The notes beneath the pieces are model-generated. The model was not told where the DNA came from. It did no database searches and saw only the letters and a program-made list of their open reading frames with translations. A stretch of 6,707 bases of DNA from Planctomycetota bacterium (GTDB lineage: Bacteria; Planctomycetota; Phycisphaerae; WQYP01), in NCBI GenBank assembly GCA_021818565.1, contig JAKATV010000301.1, positions 1-6,707 on the forward strand, read 5' to 3'. A program made the translations under genes and the position numbers. Position 1 is the stretch's first letter; each line of letters begins with the position of its first letter. Positions 5,239 through 6,707 of this stretch are shown here, piece after piece.

Positions 5239-5307
5239 CAGTATTGGTCAGTATTCATCAGTAATATCAGTATTCATCCGTATTTATCAGTATTGGTCAG
5301 TACATTT
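5239..5307. repeat. decamer tandem repeat, CAGTATTNNT type
   Basis: Seven units with a ~10-bp period are read: CAGTATTGGT, CAGTATTCAT, CAGTAATAT (9 bp), CAGTATTCAT, CCGTATTTAT, CAGTATTGGT and CAGTACATTT. The array fills the spacer between two minus-strand genes and ends 7 bp before the GGGAG ribosome site of the downstream gene. Confidence 0.75.
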
Positions 5308-5370
5308 GGTAATTGTGGGTTGTGGCGGCAGGACGGTTCTTGCTGTGGGGTTCTGCGCCTGACCGCTATT

Positions 5371-5390
5371 GATTAATACTGAAATTACTG
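5371..5390. repeat. inverted decamer units at the end of the 184-residue gene
   Basis: Read on the minus strand this is CAGTAATTT followed by CAGTATTAAT, which matches units of the array at 5239-5307 in the opposite orientation. It starts 4 bp after the stop codon (5395-5397) of the 184-residue gene. With the main array it makes inverted arms around about 63 bp. Confidence 0.6.
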
Positions 5391-5394
5391 ACAG

Positions 5395-5949
5395 TCATCC
5401 AATGTCAACACTTGCGCGCGGATCGCAGCCACCGGTGCGAGTATAGGTTCCGCTGAAACTTGGGCCGGTGGATTTACTGCCCTGCCAGACAATTTCACCG
5501 GAATTTTGGCCGTTCTGGCCGGTAATCTGAAGAAAAAATGTTTTGCTGGCGGCATCGTACCAGACGCTGGAAATTCCTGGCGGCGGGAATTCCCACATTC
5601 GTGCGCCGTTGAAGCTGCAATCAAAACAGCCGTTGCCGGCAAAGCAGTAGCGGTTGGAGTAAGTGCAGGTTTGCGGATCAAAATAATCAAAAACCCCGTC
5701 CCAGACACAATCTCCCGCCACTGCGGGTGTGGCATCAGCACAGGGGGTAAAATAAGTATTGGTGTAATTGACAATCGCTAAACTGGTAGGCGCGTTGGTG
5801 CATGGATTGGTGTAACCGGCCGAGCCGCAGCAGCAGCTTTGCGCGGCAGCTTGCAGCACGATTGCGCCCGCGGTTCCCGGCGAGCCATTACCCGTGGCCG
5901 CCAGAACAAGCCGGCCCGCGGAATTAAGTTGTACAAGATTTCCCGCCAT
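5395..5949 (-). CDS. cysteine-rich protein of unknown function
   Basis: The 184-residue product contains 11 cysteines: 39, 40, 41, 50, 70, 81, 95, 102, 108, 111 and 175. The CCC triplet and a Cys/Tyr/Asn-rich core (NYTNTYFTPC, CTYSNRYCFAGNGCFDC) dominate it. A second part (~115-170) with FFLQITGQ and FSGTYTRTGGC looks beta-rich. The first 35 residues are Gly/Ala-rich without a clear signal peptide. The start is chosen at ATG 5949 because it overlaps the upstream stop as TGATG, the usual arrangement for coupled translation; an in-frame ATG at 5991 would overlap the upstream gene by 43 bp. I do not recognise a named family. CCC-containing proteins beside a gene like its neighbour occur in planctomycete genomes as I recall. 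A metal-binding or particle-surface role would be a guess. Confidence 0.7.
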   Translation of the reverse strand: MAGNLVQLNSAGRLVLAATGNGSPGTAGAIVLQAAAQSCCCGSAGYTNPCTNAPTSLAIVNYTNTYFTPCADATPAVAGDCVWDGVFDYFDPQTCTYSNRYCFAGNGCFDCSFNGARMWEFPPPGISSVWYDAASKTFFLQITGQNGQNSGEIVWQGSKSTGPSFSGTYTRTGGCDPRASVDIG

Positions 5950-6671
5950 CAACTGCACGCTGTCGTATTCTGGACTTCGCCTGCGTCCCAAAGGTGAATG
6001 TTGCCGGAGGAATCATAAAACGCGGTGCCATAAGCCGGGCTGCCGGACTGCGGGATCATCGAGCCGTTGGGACGCGGGCGCGTTACCGCCAGCGATGTTC
6101 CCAGCGTTGTAATACCGTCAACGGTGGATACGTTATAGGTCCACGTTGCCGGTGCGGTTTGCGTGCCGTCAGCGCCGCCATCCTTGCTGATAAGCACCGG
6201 GAAAATAATCGGCCCCGCTGAAGCAATAAGCACAATCATGCGAGGTGGCGTTTCCGCGGTTATTCCCACTTTTAATCCGATATGAAAACTTCCCATCAGC
6301 AGGCGATGCCCGGAAGCACTTTCGGCAATGTTTAATATCAGCGCATTGGTATTGCCGGAATCCCGCAGCCCCTCGGGCATGGTGATATTGGTCGTGGCTG
6401 CCGCGGTGCAATTTCCGGAAAATAGATGGCCCGCATATTTTCCGGCACCGGTATCGGTGGCTGTGATATTCACCACCACCATCGGGTAACCAATGTGCCG
6501 CCGGTGCCCGCTGATTGCGGTGCCGGCACCGGCGATGCGCTGGGTGTTTAATTCCTGGGCCGTTATAAGTGATGAATCGGTATTTACCGCGTCGACCATG
6601 CGGTTAATTTGCCGGGCAATGGTTTGCCAGGGTTCATTTTGGGCGGACCAATGTGGTAAAGCGGGTTGCAT
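5949..6671 (-). CDS. hypothetical protein, possible phage-derived structural component
   Basis: The 240-residue product begins MQPALPHWSAQNEPW, then a predicted helix with QTIARQINRMVDAVN (16-30). The remainder is rich in Gly, Thr and Ile with alternating hydrophobic residues, as in beta-sandwich particle proteins. Recognisable blocks are ETPPRMIVLIA (140-150), TWTYNVSTVDG (176-186), AVTRPRPNGSMIPQSGSPAYGTAFYD (195-220) and IHLWDAGEV (225-233). I recall similar C-termini in uncharacterised planctomycete proteins near phage-type genes, but know no function. An in-frame TAA shortly upstream (around 6693) closes the frame, and GGGA 7 nt before the ATG is a modest ribosome site. The stop overlaps the start of the next gene by one base (TGATG). 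No signal peptide is visible. Confidence 0.72.
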   Translation of the reverse strand: MQPALPHWSAQNEPWQTIARQINRMVDAVNTDSSLITAQELNTQRIAGAGTAISGHRRHIGYPMVVVNITATDTGAGKYAGHLFSGNCTAAATTNITMPEGLRDSGNTNALILNIAESASGHRLLMGSFHIGLKVGITAETPPRMIVLIASAGPIIFPVLISKDGGADGTQTAPATWTYNVSTVDGITTLGTSLAVTRPRPNGSMIPQSGSPAYGTAFYDSSGNIHLWDAGEVQNTTACS

Positions 6672-6707
6672 AGGAAATTCCCGATCAGGTAATTAAGGGA
6701 AAGGCGG

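Noticed and set aside
5239..5307. CRISPR-like appearance of the CAGTATT array.
   Set aside because: Units are 10 bp and contiguous, with no spacers of uniform length and no cas genes nearby.
5048..5362. Plus-strand frame of 104 codons opposite the 95-residue gene.
   Set aside because: It runs through the decamer array, lacks a ribosome site, and the minus strand offers the better-supported gene.

Overview
The window looks like part of a PVC-group bacterial chromosome, most likely a planctomycete of the Phycisphaerae type. That assignment is an inference. It rests on moderate GC, gene-poor spacers filled with short tandem repeats, a dispersed element built around AAAAGGT-N7-ACCTTTT, and a cassette of small cysteine-rich genes of a kind I associate with planctomycete genomes. 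No rRNA, tRNA or marker gene is present to fix the taxonomy.

Left part (1-2251). The first codons of a minus-strand gene run off the left edge. A repeat-filled gap follows, then a minus-strand sigma-70-family factor whose last ~45 codons come from a dispersed repeat. An alpha/beta hydrolase with a complete catalytic triad diverges from it on the plus strand.

Middle part (2252-4467). This is a two-gene restriction-modification operon on the plus strand. A candidate promoter with an overlapping inverted repeat precedes a beta-class DNA methyltransferase closely resembling the N4-cytosine enzyme M.PvuII. Two bases after its stop, a TTG codon with a well-placed Shine-Dalgarno sequence starts an HNH nuclease with a separate N-terminal domain. 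PvuII itself is not an HNH enzyme, so the pairing is notable. The methyltransferase would protect host sites that the HNH protein is predicted to cut.

Right part (4468-6707). A 466-bp non-coding stretch holds a palindrome, a second copy of the dispersed repeat (about 92% identical to the first, direct orientation), a short third fragment and a heptamer tandem repeat. Three minus-strand genes converge on it. A 240-aa protein is coupled by a TGATG overlap to an 11-cysteine 184-aa protein. After a decamer-repeat spacer comes a 95-aa protein with eight cysteines. They look like phage-derived or tailocin/GTA-like accessory genes, but I cannot assign functions.

The most striking structure outside the genes is the repeat system. 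Three unrelated heptamers and one decamer occur, and the 3' ends of all three minus-strand genes with an adjacent repeat lie in it or within a few bases of it.
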